Origin: Siphonodentalium dalli
Lineage: Eukaryota; Mollusca; Scaphopoda; Gadilida; Siphonodentaliidae
DNA: 64,000 nucleotides
Assembly (NCBI GenBank): GCA_032622095.1
Contig: CP136061.1
Span: forward strand, 19,782,991 to 19,846,990
Direction of reading: 5' to 3'
A program made the position numbers and the translations under genes. Numbering within the stretch: position 1 is the first letter of the stretch; every line of letters begins with the position of its first letter. Below, piece after piece: positions 23,752-34,743 of this stretch. The notes beneath the pieces are model-generated. The model had not been told where the DNA came from. It worked only from the letters and a program-made list of their open reading frames with translations, and ran no database searches.

Positions 23752-26045
23752 TAAATAAACTTGTCTTGATGTAACTAAAGCCTAGATCATTGTGTGCATG
23801 GAAAAAGAGCGAGCATCTACCTCAAACATTAATGTGAATATCAATGGCTAGAATATAACTGTCATCACACTGTTCATCAGTGCGTCAAGCCAATCGGTGA
23901 ATTATTTTCATGTCTATCAACTCATATGATCTGTTACTCTCACAACACCTAAAATATCCAAGTCTGGCATAGAGACTGTTTGTCATTTATTATAACAGAC
24001 GTTGCTACAGTAGACTAACAAAAGTGTTAAGGCATAATGCTAGATAATGGGCTGGTTGACAGACTAATCGGTGAAATGGTTAGAAATTATGAAATTGTGT
24101 GTATCCTGTACAATGACCTAAGTTTGCTTATATAAATAAACTTGTCCGGGTGTAACTAATGCCTAGATCAGTGTGTGCATGGAAAAAGAGCGAGCAACTG
24201 TCTCTAACATTAATGTGACTATCAATGGGTAGAAAATATCTGTAATCAGTGCATCAAGATAATCATTGAATTATTTGCATGTCTGTCAACTCAGATGATC
24301 TCTCACAAGACCTAAAGTATCCAAGTCTGGTATAGTGCTGTGACTGCTTGTCATCTATATATATATAAACGAGTAGGATCTGTCTGGATTTTTCTCTCAG
24401 ACCCCTGGACCGAGTTCAACCAAATTTGGTGTGGTGACTCAGGTACCCTGGCAGATGTGATAATGCTGTTAGTTTTTCAAAATTTTGAATTAAAATAAAA
24501 AATTGGTTTTGTTAAATATAGAAAGGAATTCAATCTAAAAAAAAACGATATATATAAATCAAAATGTTTCAAAGATCAAAATGTGCTTGAGGCGCACAAA
24601 GGGGCCGCCCCTAAATAAAGCCTCTGTCTAAGATCAAAATGTGCACGAAGACCAGGGTTGTCAAAGTACCGACGGTACCACAACTTTCGGTACCGGTTCC
24701 GTACTGATGTTCAGTACCGCAAACCGGGTCGGTATCGGTACTCATTGAGTGGACTTTTATACAGCAAATAACTTTTGTTTCGTGAGGTTCCATCATCAAT
24801 TATTCGTTAAGTTCAAGGTTTAGTCAAAGAACGAAAATGAAAATATCAACAACATTTACGATTAAGTTGTTGTCTGCGGCGGTTTTCGGCAAGTCGCAAT
24901 GGGAGGATATTTTAAAAGACGGAATACAGAGTGGAATGAATGTAGACATGTATGTTTGACTACTGGGTCGGCTAACATTGTAGACTTATCTGGATACACG
25001 GTACACCACTTTATTCATGTGGAAATTAATTAGAGAACTCACTAATCGGCCATATTACTCGCATGTTGTAATTTCATAAATGATGTCACCCAATGAAACC
25101 AAAGTCGTCTCCAGTAAGCATAGTTGTAGTTGGCTAGTTCGAAAATTTGAAATAGATTTAGAGAGAAAATAGTCAAATACTCTCTGTGTCTGTGTCTCTG
25201 TGACATTAACTTTATAGCACAATAAAAGTTAAAACAAGGGAAAATAAAACTCAATAGATGTCACCCATGTGATCATAAGCATCATTACGTCATAATACTC
25301 TGGTAACTCTGCCCTGGTTGCCCATGCCTCCATGTCACGACTCACAAGTCACAAATATCCCGTCATTCGAGTTCTACAGTGTCAACATCCATGTCATCAT
25401 ATATATCCATCGATGGTAATTTGGGTGTTTGGTAAATTGGCACTTTTGCGCCTTGTGAACTTGTCGGTGCCCAAGCAGCCCAACAGACTCCTCTCAAATG
25501 ATGCATGTGTCATAAATTTATACAGCGAAACGGCACGTGCATAATTGCATCCGGCCGCATCCAAGAAATGCAGTTATCACAAGCGCCTACACAATGCATG
25601 CATTCTGTCAATTTAGTGACAAGTTGTCATAGTGCGGCATACGGTGCCTTTGATGGTTGAATGTGCTAATGATATCACGATGACCGATCGCAGTTTTGTT
25701 TGGCGCGATGTTGAGCTGCTTAATTAACCCTTTATATTTGTTAAGATGTATATTAATAGAAATCAATAATCAGTACCGAGAGCCGTCGGTACTCGACATC
25801 AGAACCGGTACCGGTTTAATTCCTGATTACCGCCGGTTCCGGTACCGGTACCTATTGACAACCCTGACGAAGACCCACAAAGGGAGCCTGTTTCAGCTAG
25901 TTTAGTATAATAAAAGTAAGTTGCTCGAGTAGACTAACATAAGTGGTATGGAATATGTTAGATAATGGGATGGTTGACAGACTAATCAGGAAATAGTTAG
26001 AAATTATGGAATTGTGTCTATCCTGCACAATGACCTAGGTTTACA
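23752..26045. repeat. tandem duplication of a ~375-bp unit, second unit split by insertions
   Basis: Unit 1 (about 23752-24130) has AAATAAACTTGTC, GTGTGCATGGAAAAAGAGCG, CTAAAATATCCAAGTCTGG, AGTAGACTAACA and TCCTGTACAATGACCTA. Unit 2 starts at about 24133 with the same order, breaks at TTGTCATCTAT (about 24358) and resumes at TTGCTCGAGTAGACTAACAT (about 25921). The 1.56-kb insert begins ATATATAAACGAGTAGGATC, carries a CAACCAAATTTGGTGTGGTG word also found at 41650, and is itself cut by a hAT element. Confidence 0.75.
24653..25866. mobile_element. non-autonomous hAT element with 8-bp TSD
   Basis: Starts CAGGGTTGTCAAAGTACC and ends GGTACCTATTGACAACCCTG. ACGAAGAC flanks both sides (24645-24652 and 25867-25874), a perfect 8-bp TSD as in hAT elements. 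The ends are rich in GGTACCGG-type words (24676-24740 and 25775-25850). No transposase ORF is visible in the 1,214 bp. Confidence 0.92.
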
Positions 26046-26109
26046 TGCAGATGATCAGCTATTTATAAAACACTTTTTTTCCCAATTAAAACAGCTTCTG
26101 AAACAGGTT

Positions 26110-27259
26110 TAGGGGCCAACGAAGCTTCGAGATTCGATTCGATTTCGAATCTTACGTTTCGATTCGATTCGAAAGCGGTCGTGTGATTCGGGATATTTCG
26201 AATCATTGTATACAAGTCCTTCATCGCCGGGAATAGATTGCATTATATATACAAAACATTCATTTTATCCCCAATACTTAACCTGAGACTCCTTCCGCGA
26301 CCATCTGGGACCTCCGTGGCTCAACGTATATAGTGTAATGTGTCAAATAGCCCACTGCTCATATATATATATATATATATATTGGCCTCCCAGTCCCAGT
26401 GCTGGTTACTCGTGACAGGTCGGTGGGTTACTCGTGCAACCTGCTGGTAGGTCTGTGATGGTTCGCTTGTTCATCACAGTTGTACCATAATCATAGCGCA
26501 CACGGGTTTCCTCCACCACATAAAACCAGCAATGTCGTGATTTTGCCTGGCCCCAGCTGCGGAAGCCAGTGAATTTCTTGTGGGACATATTTGTAATGTC
26601 GGTATTTGACATACTTACCAGAAAAGCCTATATTGCGTTTCTCAGCTCTATCAAATAATATATATTTTTTAATTTAAAACATAACAGTCGTGTCCAAATC
26701 TGATCAAAATCTTTATACAGCATATGTTATCCGGGAAATGGAATATGGTTGACCATTTAGCTTTCATGACAACTCAATTGATCCGATGGACAGGCCCAAG
26801 TTGGGATACTGTACATAGTTCCTGTAATCCCGTTTGCGTATATATGCGCCATTCCCAAGTCACGATGTGCAATTTTGATATCGCGCGTGCCTGCTGTGTG
26901 TGACAGGGTGAAGCGTACATGCGCAGAAGAGTTTCCGTTTGCAATGACTCGAATCAGACTCCATTGACTCCAAGTTCCAAACTGCTTACTTTCACGAACT
27001 TCCCGCATAGTGGCAGTGTCACAAAATATGAAATGGTGTTGTGTCATTCTCACATATTAAACTGTTTAAAACTGTGATTAAATACTGTCATAGAAATTAA
27101 GTTTAATGAACCTCCTTCGTAATCTGAGTTATCTCACTGACGTTATAAAATCATCGGACATTTTTGCTCGTACCTCCCACTGATCGGTACCGTCAATCTA
27201 CTAAAAGTGTTTGAAAAAGATTCAATTCGATGTTGAAATTGCCGATTTGTCGGACCCTA
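26110..27259. mobile_element. non-autonomous hAT element with 8-bp TSD
   Basis: Starts TAGGGGCCAACGAAGCTTCG and ends CGATTTGTCGGACCCTA. AACAGGTT flanks both sides (26102-26109 and 27260-27267), a perfect 8-bp TSD. GATTCGATTCGA words fill the left end. An (AT)n tract lies at 26365-26383. Minus-strand ORFs at 26406-27053 show no transposase motif. Length 1,150 bp. Confidence 0.9.
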
Positions 27260-27267
27260 AACAGGTT

Positions 27268-28176
27268 AGACTGTTATTTGAACTAAATGAGATAATTCCC
27301 AGTCATACAAGTGATATCAGTAGAGTTTTTTGTGGTTTTAGACCAAATTTTTGGGTGTTCAAAAATTGGGACTAAAAAATTATTTTGTTTGCATGTTTGG
27401 GGGTGGTGGGTCCCCGAAAATGCCAGATGCAAATAAAACGGCATACCTTCCTGCAAATGTTTTAACCCCCCCCCCGTACATACTAATGGTAACTGCAAGC
27501 ATATTGAATAAAAGGATGGCTTAATGTTTGAAAGCATCAAATTACACGTATACACACATCACTTTATTATATACTATTATTGAGGACGCTCCAGAACTTA
27601 GATATATTGAACTTTTCCGGTTGAACAAAATATATATAGGGGGAAATAAGATAAAAAATAAATTTTATTGTCGACGTATTAAATGGACTCATTGCCTTCG
27701 AAGTGGGTCATGAGAAATAACATCAAGTCTGTACAACAATTAGCATCAGCAGGTGCATGACTTGCTCCTATTTTCATTTTTCATAATTTTCCGATAATTA
27801 GATTTACCATGTCAAAACCATTGTTATGTAAACATTAATGTTATGATGGAATTACCGATAAAAGTCCAATTAGTCCAATAAGATACCAACGTTTAATAAA
27901 AAATTTACGGTAAATTTGAATAGGTCAAAGCATTGAATAATATTCTGAAAATAATATTCAGACTAAAATATGTGAATTACTACACGATTAGCGATGTTAG
28001 TTGACAAATCACTGTAACAGTTTTGTCTACATAACACTAGTTCCAACACGTGGAATTTTGTTATAGGAGAACTATCAATAATACATATTAGAACAAAGTT
28101 GATCTATATCTTCATATTGAAATTTTTACTTTTATATGTTTTGCACATTGACTCGCCGCGACTGTGTTGGGTGCCT
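27268..28176. other. non-coding DNA with C-run repeat
   Basis: 27310-27480 belongs to the dispersed homopolymer repeat (GGGGGTGGTGGGTCCCC, CCTTCCTGCAAATGTTTTAA, then a C run). The rest is AT-rich. No coding signal was found, including for a missing last AGPAT exon. Confidence 0.45.
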
Positions 28177-28406
28177 TTAACCCTTTCAGTGCCAGGGGCC
28201 GATCTCATCGGCCCTAATTTACGGTCTGTAAAATCGGACCTAAAAAAAAAAAAAAAAAAAAAAAAAAATTGTCAGGCCAATGCATTCTCTTATATATGCG
28301 AGGCGACCTATGGTCGACTCTCATATATAAGAGAATGCATTGGCACAGGGTATATGGGTTGATACAAAAATCGGACTTGGCAGTAAGTTGGCACTGAAAG
28401 GGTTAA
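28177..28406. mobile_element. piggyBac-type MITE carrying one copy of the 67-bp hairpin
   Basis: Ends TTAA|CCCTTTCAGTGCCA and TGGCACTGAAAGGG|TTAA. The ends match the MITE at 63387, but the interior holds a poly-A tract and a hairpin (28277-28343) that belongs to the ACCCAACA-ended MITEs. It appears to be a chimera of two families. Confidence 0.85.
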
Positions 28407-28526
28407 GGTTTGTATTTATGGCTCTAAACTTTTTTTGTGAGCAGGACAGCGCTAGTACTCGTTGACTATATTTAATATAGCAAAGTGCATTATGAGGATT
28501 ATAAAAATTATGCAATTCTAGCATTT

Positions 28527-28739
28527 CTATCGATGCTCACCTAAAACAACCGACGACACCACTCCGATTTGTTGATATATGCTGTCCAAGGCGATCGTTT
28601 TGACCACGAGAAGACCCAATAGGACCATCGTGATAACGAACCATAAAATGTACGTATATAAGTCATTCGGTCGCTTCTTTAGATCGAATTTCGTGTCCGG
28701 GAAATCGCCTGTTTCTAAATATGCATCATACAAATCGTC
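28527..28739 (-). CDS. AGPAT3/4: AGPAT3/4-like acyltransferase, C-terminal membrane exon
   Basis: After the clear acceptor CTATTTGCAG at 28740 the exon reads DDLYDAYLETGDFPDTKFDL, then KKRPNDLY and a hydrophobic segment LYTYILWFVITMVLLGLLVV, likely the C-terminal membrane helix. The Y..TG.FP..KF...RRP pattern is typical of AGPAT3/4. The end has two readings. Reading through gives SSVVLGEHR and a TAG stop at 28527-28529. Alternatively a strong donor (TTTTAG|GTGAGC) at 28541/28540 would splice in phase 1 to a further exon, as expected if the tail (V-x-x-[ML]IGVTEI-like in vertebrates) is kept. I could not find such an exon downstream, so the C-terminus is unresolved. Confidence 0.85.
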   Translation of the reverse strand, partial: DDLYDAYLETGDFPDTKFDLKKRPNDLYTYILWFVITMVLLGLLVVKTIALDSIYQQIGVVSSVVLGEHR

Positions 28740-29054
28740 CTGCAAATAGAGTTAAATATTAGTTTAATTATGACACCAACGTCATGTGGTCATGATGTTT
28801 TGCTTGTCATCGCAGTCAAAACCCATAACTACATTGAAGTAGATAGTTTCAGTACCTATATTACGAATTCTATTTTTTACATATAATTAATGCCATCATT
28901 ATTTATTTAACTCCGAAGAATGGCCCCTTTTGTCACAGTCAAAATTCCATGACCACATTGCATCTAAGATATCATTTGCTGGTACAGATAGAGTGACTCT
29001 GTCATGGGGGTCATTGCATTTCATTTTTGGGGAAAATTCCAACATATCTCATAA

Positions 29055-29534
29055 CATAAAGACATTTTCGATGAATACAGATCAGATGGTGCTAATAAAT
29101 TGCGAACTTACAGAATTTTCAAAGACAATGATGATTTAGAACCGTACCTCGGACACGTTACATCATCAGCGGCAAGAGAGAAGTTCACTCGACTACGACG
29201 TGTTAGCAATAATATTTTAGTTATAGAAAAGGGTTGACACACGCAACAGAAAACGCAATTAAAAGAAAGAATTTGTCAAATGTGTGAATATAAAGTTGAA
29301 ACAGAAAAACAATTTATGATGGAATGCAGTGCGTATGCTGACTCTGGAAAAGACTTGTTTAATATTGCTAAAAATTATAAAATAGATTGCATAAACGTGA
29401 GTGATGATGATAAGTTCATCTTTATAATGAAAAACAAGGACAAACATCTAATCAATTCATTGTGCAGCATGATCCGGTTATTATTTCTAAAAAGACAGAT
29501 GGCAATATGGGGAAATAAACGTTTAAAGTATTAA
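29055..29534 (+). pseudogene. 3' end of a non-LTR retrotransposon (LINE) ORF2, decayed
   Basis: One frame reads HKDIFDEYRSDGANKLRTYR, then IFKDNDDLEPYLGHV, REKFTRLRRVSNNILVIEKG, an in-frame TGA at 29235-29237, then HTQQKTQLKERICQMCEYKV and TEKQFMMECSAYAD before the stop at 29532. The KLRTY..FK, LTRLR.SSH..IE and C.xC...E.E.HFL..C..Y blocks are the usual ending of LINE ORF2 proteins downstream of the reverse transcriptase, including a small zinc-knuckle-like Cys motif. No reverse transcriptase core is present, so this is a 5'-truncated dead copy. It lies in the opposite direction to the AGPAT gene, within its 36286-28740 intron. The clade is not assigned. Confidence 0.8.
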
Positions 29535-29784
29535 TTTATAATACTAAGGATCATAAATCGTACCTTGATATGCCTATATACATGTATTTTATTCTAATGT
29601 GTAACTTTTCATGTATTAACTGCTATTTGAAACTGCCTCCATTGGTGTATTGCAATATATAATTTTATCTTATCTCGTCATATAAAGCTATCAGAATAAT
29701 CTGAATACATTTTGTTCTCAAATTACCAATTGCCGCCGATTCAGGTATTCCAGACCAAGCTCCATGCAGAGTTCAGTTCTTTAA

Positions 29785-30517
29785 GTGCGCTGCACACAAT
29801 GCGATATTTGTTGCACGATATTTGTCGCAGACCCTTGCGACGTAAGATCTGTGTGCACACACGGTACGATTTTAGTCATGCGACTTCTGTTTTTATCACT
29901 TACGGTAGACCACCGCACACGATGCGATCGGATTGTACGATCTGGTTGTTTACTTTCTCGTGAATGCAATGGGTTACCGTATTATTAACGTGGTATATAG
30001 GCTATAGGTATAGGTCTATATTTGTATTTATCGCAGATATTAAATACTAATTTCCAATAAATATTAATATTACAAGTGTTTGTAGTTCTATATATAGACT
30101 AGTAGGCTCTATACCTGATTTAATTCCCAACACAAATTCACAAACAGATATTATTTTGACACCAATTTGCTGGTCCAGTCCACCTGTTTCAATTGTAGTT
30201 GTATTCTAGAGGCATGAATGCCTATTCTGCCATCCAAAATATCCCGCTACTCTGACTTTGATGGACACTGTATGGACGCCATATTGTTGTGAAAGAAAAC
30301 ATGTGATCGCCGCATGATCACATTAATAGTTGAATCTGATTGGCTACTTCGAATAAATCGTACGACTCGATCATAGAAAATCATAATTATTTGATTCCTT
30401 GCGGGGCCGATTGTGCGACAAAATGTCCTGCAATTTTCCACCGTGCACAATACGATTTGACCCGTAACCGGTGCCCGATATTTGTCGTACGATATATATC
30501 GCATCGTGTGCGGCGCG
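29785..30517. mobile_element. DNA transposon remnant with imperfect TIRs and TTTAA duplication
   Basis: Left end GTGCGCTGCACACAATGCGA and the complement of the right end CGCGCCGCACACGATGCGAT align over about 45 bases, followed by ATATTTGTCG-like words. TTTAA lies at both borders (29780-29784 and 30518-30522). Superfamily uncertain (Kolobok- or Harbinger-like). It is inserted in a fragment of the GAGTTCAG repeat. Confidence 0.6.
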
Positions 30518-30522
30518 TTTAA

Positions 30523-30889
30523 ATTAGCAGGACTTATTTTATAGCACACGCGCTGGCGATTAATCGTCGCGTTTTTTAAGGTCGACCAGCTCTACACCCG
30601 CATGCGTTCGATTGCATTCCTTCCTCCCAGTGTAGTTTTTTTCCTCCCCAATATAGGGGTGAAAAAAATCATACACAGGGCTGGGGTGGGTGGGTGATAC
30701 AGTACTTTTGGTAGGGGGTGACCAAATATATGTTGACACATCAACTTAAATTTCCTCTGTTAGATTGAACTGAGGTATCAAGTCCACTCAGGTATGGTGA
30801 GTACCACGAGCCATGCCATCACAATTTGGGGGAACAATTTATAATTAGCTGGATAAATATTTAATATAGGACTATCATAATAAAAGGTC
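30523..30889. other. non-coding DNA
   Basis: Contains a weak copy of the G-run repeat (GGCTGGGGTGGGTGGGTGAT near 30680). Nothing else is recognised. Confidence 0.4.
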
Positions 30890-31446
30890 GCAGACCACAT
30901 GTCCCCCGACTCGAGTGGTAAACTTCATGATTGGATTTGTTTGTAGGATACTATTTGCAACAATGTTATACAGTATATAGATGTTGCAAACCACCGCAAA
31001 ATTTCTTGGACAAAACAACCCGATGAACAAATGCATGCAAACACGAAAAAAATGATATTTTTGTATTAGCTATATAGATGTTGCAAATCACCAACATGTT
31101 AGGAACAATATCCCAGAGTTTCAAATCTCTACATTTAAAACTGTAGGAGGAGTTGATTACACCATGAAGGTACCCAATCTCATCCAAAAGGCAAAAATGT
31201 TCCAAATTTTCTAAGTCGAAAACCCCCCCAAAAATATGGAAAAAATTATATTTTTGATTAGCTTTATAGATGTTGCAAATCACCAACATGTTAGGAACAA
31301 TATCCCAGAGTTTCAAATCTCTACGTTTAAAACTGTAGGAGGAGTTGATTACACGCACGGACGCACGGACGGACGGACGGACGGACGCACGGACGCACGG
31401 ACGGACGAGGGTCATTTCTATAGTCCTCCGACGGAAACGTCGGGGG
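30890..31446. mobile_element. monomer + (ACGG)n + hairpin element, family C
   Basis: Starts near ACATGTCCCCCGACTCGAG. Two direct monomers (about 31067-31160 and 31258-31352) share ATAGATGTTGCAAATCACCA, ACATGTTAGGAACAATATCC and GTAGGAGGAGTTGATTACAC. A tract of ACGG/ACGC repeats follows (31354-31410), then a hairpin CCTCCGACG-GAAA-CGTCGGGGG (31425-31446). The CCCCCGAC start near 60645 shows another partial copy. Confidence 0.7.
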
Positions 31447-32793
31447 ACAAAAATAGGGGGGGTTAAATTCCATGCAGATGGGAATAAATATGCATATTTG
31501 ATTCCAACATGAAACGCATAAAACACAATACAGTACAATCACAATGCAGGAAACCGGAGTTTTATGTACATAATTGTTACTATCACTCAAACTTGTCAAA
31601 AGTGTATGATTCAAGTGGTTCGATAAGAACTTTCAAACTTTTACTTATAGTTAGCTGAGTTATCTTACTATATAGGACTCTTTTAAAACAGCTACATTTA
31701 AACATATGATAGCCAGTAAAAATTATGGGGAAAGAGGGGGTAATAGTTGATTCAGTTGTAAAATGCCATCCAGTCGGAGTTATCTGCAGTCGAAAAAGCG
31801 GAAATTAATTGTCTTATGGTTAGTAGGAATAGCACACAAACGTGCTTTGAGCCAAATAAGATTCTGAGTTCATCCGATTTGTCAAAAAAAAATTCCCGGC
31901 TGAATTGTCTATCAGTTGTAAATATTCCGACCATATGGATTGCAAGATCTTAATATTTCCAACAGTTGGACATTGTTGGTACCAGTTATAGGAAAATGGC
32001 AACAAATATATAAGGGGATTGGGTGAATAGCATTTAAAGTGGTTTCAAAAATACCCAAAGCGAAAATTCCAACCCATGCAAGGCAGTGGTGTGAATAAAG
32101 ATTCATGCATTGTGGAATTTCGGGTTCTAATTAGGGAGTGGTGAAGATGGACATTACGCGAGACTGACAGGTAATATAATTTGATTGAATTCTACAAAAA
32201 TCACCACTGATGCCAGCTAGACGTTGGAAACTTCGTTCCAAGCCATTTTCTTTCTGTACTTCATTTATTATTGTGTCGCCCATCAGTTATGAGAATGACT
32301 GTACCCAGATAGTATATGCTGGCCGAGTGAACCATGCAATTCTCTGTAACGGTTATCTCGATGACGAGGTTGATTGCAGAAGATGATTGGTCACGAATAG
32401 GACGTGGTTGTTTGAGGACGGTAATAATAGGTCATGAATAGATCTGCGTTGTGTTAACACACACCTTAAAAAACGCTGCGATTAATAGCACGCGCGTGTG
32501 CAATATGAATAGACCCTTACACAAGCTCCACACAGAGTTCAGCCCCCCTACACAGGACTTACAGACTTCAGACATCGCTTAGCGAGGGTACTGAACTCTG
32601 TTTTGCAGCTTGGGACTTACATCGCGCAGCGAGGGGACTGAAATCTGTTTTTCAGCTTGATTCCAGACCTCACTGTTGGTGGTTTTGTTATCCACCCTGG
32701 ATTATGATAAGTTTTAATTACGAGATAACCCTATGTTCCTTCCAATTGTATTAACTGGTTCATTGACTACGTTTATTGATACATGTATATACA
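31447..32793. other. intronic DNA with a GAGTTCAG repeat
   Basis: About 32510-32665 holds ACAAGCTCCACACAGAGTTC, CTTACAGACTTCAGACATCG and two AGCGAGG..ACTGAA.TCTGTTTT.CAGCTTG units, related to 48780-49080 and 56820-57095. No gene is seen in the remainder. Confidence 0.45.
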
Positions 32794-34139
32794 TAGTCCA
32801 AGTCTTCTTGTACTAAAACCAGCTAAGATATTGGGATGGCGATGCTGGTGTTTAGTCCAAGCCCGCTTGTATACCAATCCTATCACACGAGTTACGCCCA
32901 CGATCTGTGGCGGGAATTTGTGGTGTATTTTACTCGATTTACCTAGCAAATCAATACATGATGCTATATACATCGGAAAGGCTTACATCTTATGGTCATA
33001 ATGGTGTATAATAATCTAACTTTAATGTTAAATTACACATAGAATATTCCGGTTGATTGCCATAAACATCGATTTGTTTCTCTGTTTGTTTACGTTTTAA
33101 CCGAAAGCCGAAGTGGTCCGAATAAGTTCGGCATAATCCGCTGTTTGTTCTGGGAATTCTACTTTCCGTTTCTATATATAGCGCGGGTTTTCCGAACAAA
33201 AATGGCGAAAACCGATCGCCCGAAAGTCCAGTTTTCTATGTGCTTTCAGAACAATTCCCGCACTAAAAACTTAATGACATAATGGAGGATCAGAACGGTA
33301 GTTTTGTTGACAATTTTCGCAAGCAACTTGTCAAAATTGGAGCAAATTAGAACTCTTGTGTCTGACTTGCCATGCGTGTGATTTGTGATTTGTGTTGATA
33401 AAATAATCGGAGAACCGAATCACAGTTTCGAAATATAGTTCTTCCGTTTTAGTGGGACTTTTCAAACTTAAGGTTAAAAATTTATACAAATTTTGTTTGA
33501 TTTTTTGTGTGCTTAACAAGAGCAGTATATTGCTCTGTTCGCTTAGTATATATCTTAATTTCGCCGAAGTCCACCAAATGTGGGAAATGTAGCACCATAT
33601 TATTTATTCTAATACTCGTTGTGTTTACACTGTTTTAAACTTTGAGAGGGTTGTAATTCCCCGTAATTTATTTAATGTATTACATTTATATCTTCAATGT
33701 TTAATTAATCTATTTATTATTTTATTTATTGACACACATAATTACGATTACAATGGAGAATTCTTCGTAATTTGCGTTGTTGTCCAAAATCTACATAATA
33801 TTTTCAACGGAAAATGCCGAACACAGTTCGCGAGGTCAACCGAGTTCGCATACTTTTAAAAAATTGTAAACATTGAGGTAAATGTCTCTTTTCGCATTAA
33901 ATTACCGTTTTAAATTCACAACTGATGTGGGTTTCAGATAAAATAGCATGTCTTCTGCGGAAAATATCCGTTTATTGTCGCAATTGTGATATTTTATTTC
34001 ATATAATTGTGGTTTTATTTGAGCGGGTCACTAACGCTTAAGCCGTGTCATAAGCGAGCATATAGGGCGGTCTTGGACTAAACGCCAGCATCGCCATCCC
34101 AATATCTTAGCTGGTTTTAGTACAAGAAGACTTGGACTA
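32794..34139. mobile_element. Mutator-like non-autonomous element with 9-bp TSD
   Basis: TIRs of about 100 bp (TAGTCCAAGTCTTCTTGTAC, then AAAACCAGCTAAGATATTGG, GATGGCGATGCTGG) are near-identical in inverse orientation at both ends. GTATATACA flanks both sides (32785-32793 and 34140-34148), a 9-bp TSD typical of MULEs. The interior of about 1.1 kb carries no transposase. Confidence 0.85.
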
Positions 34140-34289
34140 GTATATACATGGCTATAGATGGAAGTTATATTACATTTTTGTTTTGCCCAACTGAACCTCA
34201 CATGTGCTAACAATGACATAGGACTGCGACTATGAATGAATTCACAATACATAAACGTCGTATTCCCAATAAAAAAATTAGTGAAAAAG

Positions 34290-34743
34290 CATTTAAAGGG
34301 TCAAATATGGAACAAAGGGGGGGGGGGTCCCAAATTTCGCCAAGGAATTTTTTTTTTTTTGCAAGTAGGGGGGTGATTGGGTACCTTGAGGTCGGAAATA
34401 ATTTGTTTGAGCCTCGTGTCTGCAAATTTTTTCCAGACCCCCCCTGTATAAAGATATAATAAAATGGTTTATTTCTGATACAGACGAGCCTCTTTATGAC
34501 ATTTTGCCTTGCTGGAAGGTGCTAACAAGTTTTTCATCTTGCTGCGTTCGGAACGTTTCCGCAGGTCGATTGTTCTAAAAATTTAACCTTTTACCAACCC
34601 GTTAGAAGGTACGTATTATATGAGAAAATTATAAATAGAATCGATATTAATTGATAGAAACTTTCCTGACTGGTGTCCGCAATTCATATCTATTATTCTA
34701 TGTATCACATAAGTCATCGTTCCCATGAAAGACAACTGTTCCA
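34290..34743. repeat. G-run/C-run repeat copy and flank of the satellite
   Basis: GGGGGGGGGGGTCCC (34317), poly-T, GGGGGGTGATTGGGTACCTT and TGCAAATTTTTTCCAGACCC ending in CCCCCTGTAT near 34448 form one copy of the dispersed homopolymer repeat. 34709-34745 (CACATAAGTCATCGTTCCCA) is copied again inside the satellite at 35797. Confidence 0.6.

Noticed and set aside
1-28526. Last AGPAT exon (tail with IGVTEI-like and SSYG-like motifs)
   Set aside because: Reading the minus strand for such a short exon with an acceptor in phase 1 gave no convincing candidate.
30966-31538. 190-aa ORF, the longest on the track
   Set aside because: It covers the two family C monomers and the (ACGG)n tract (RPCVRASVRPSVRASVR). 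It has no domain and is repeat-derived.
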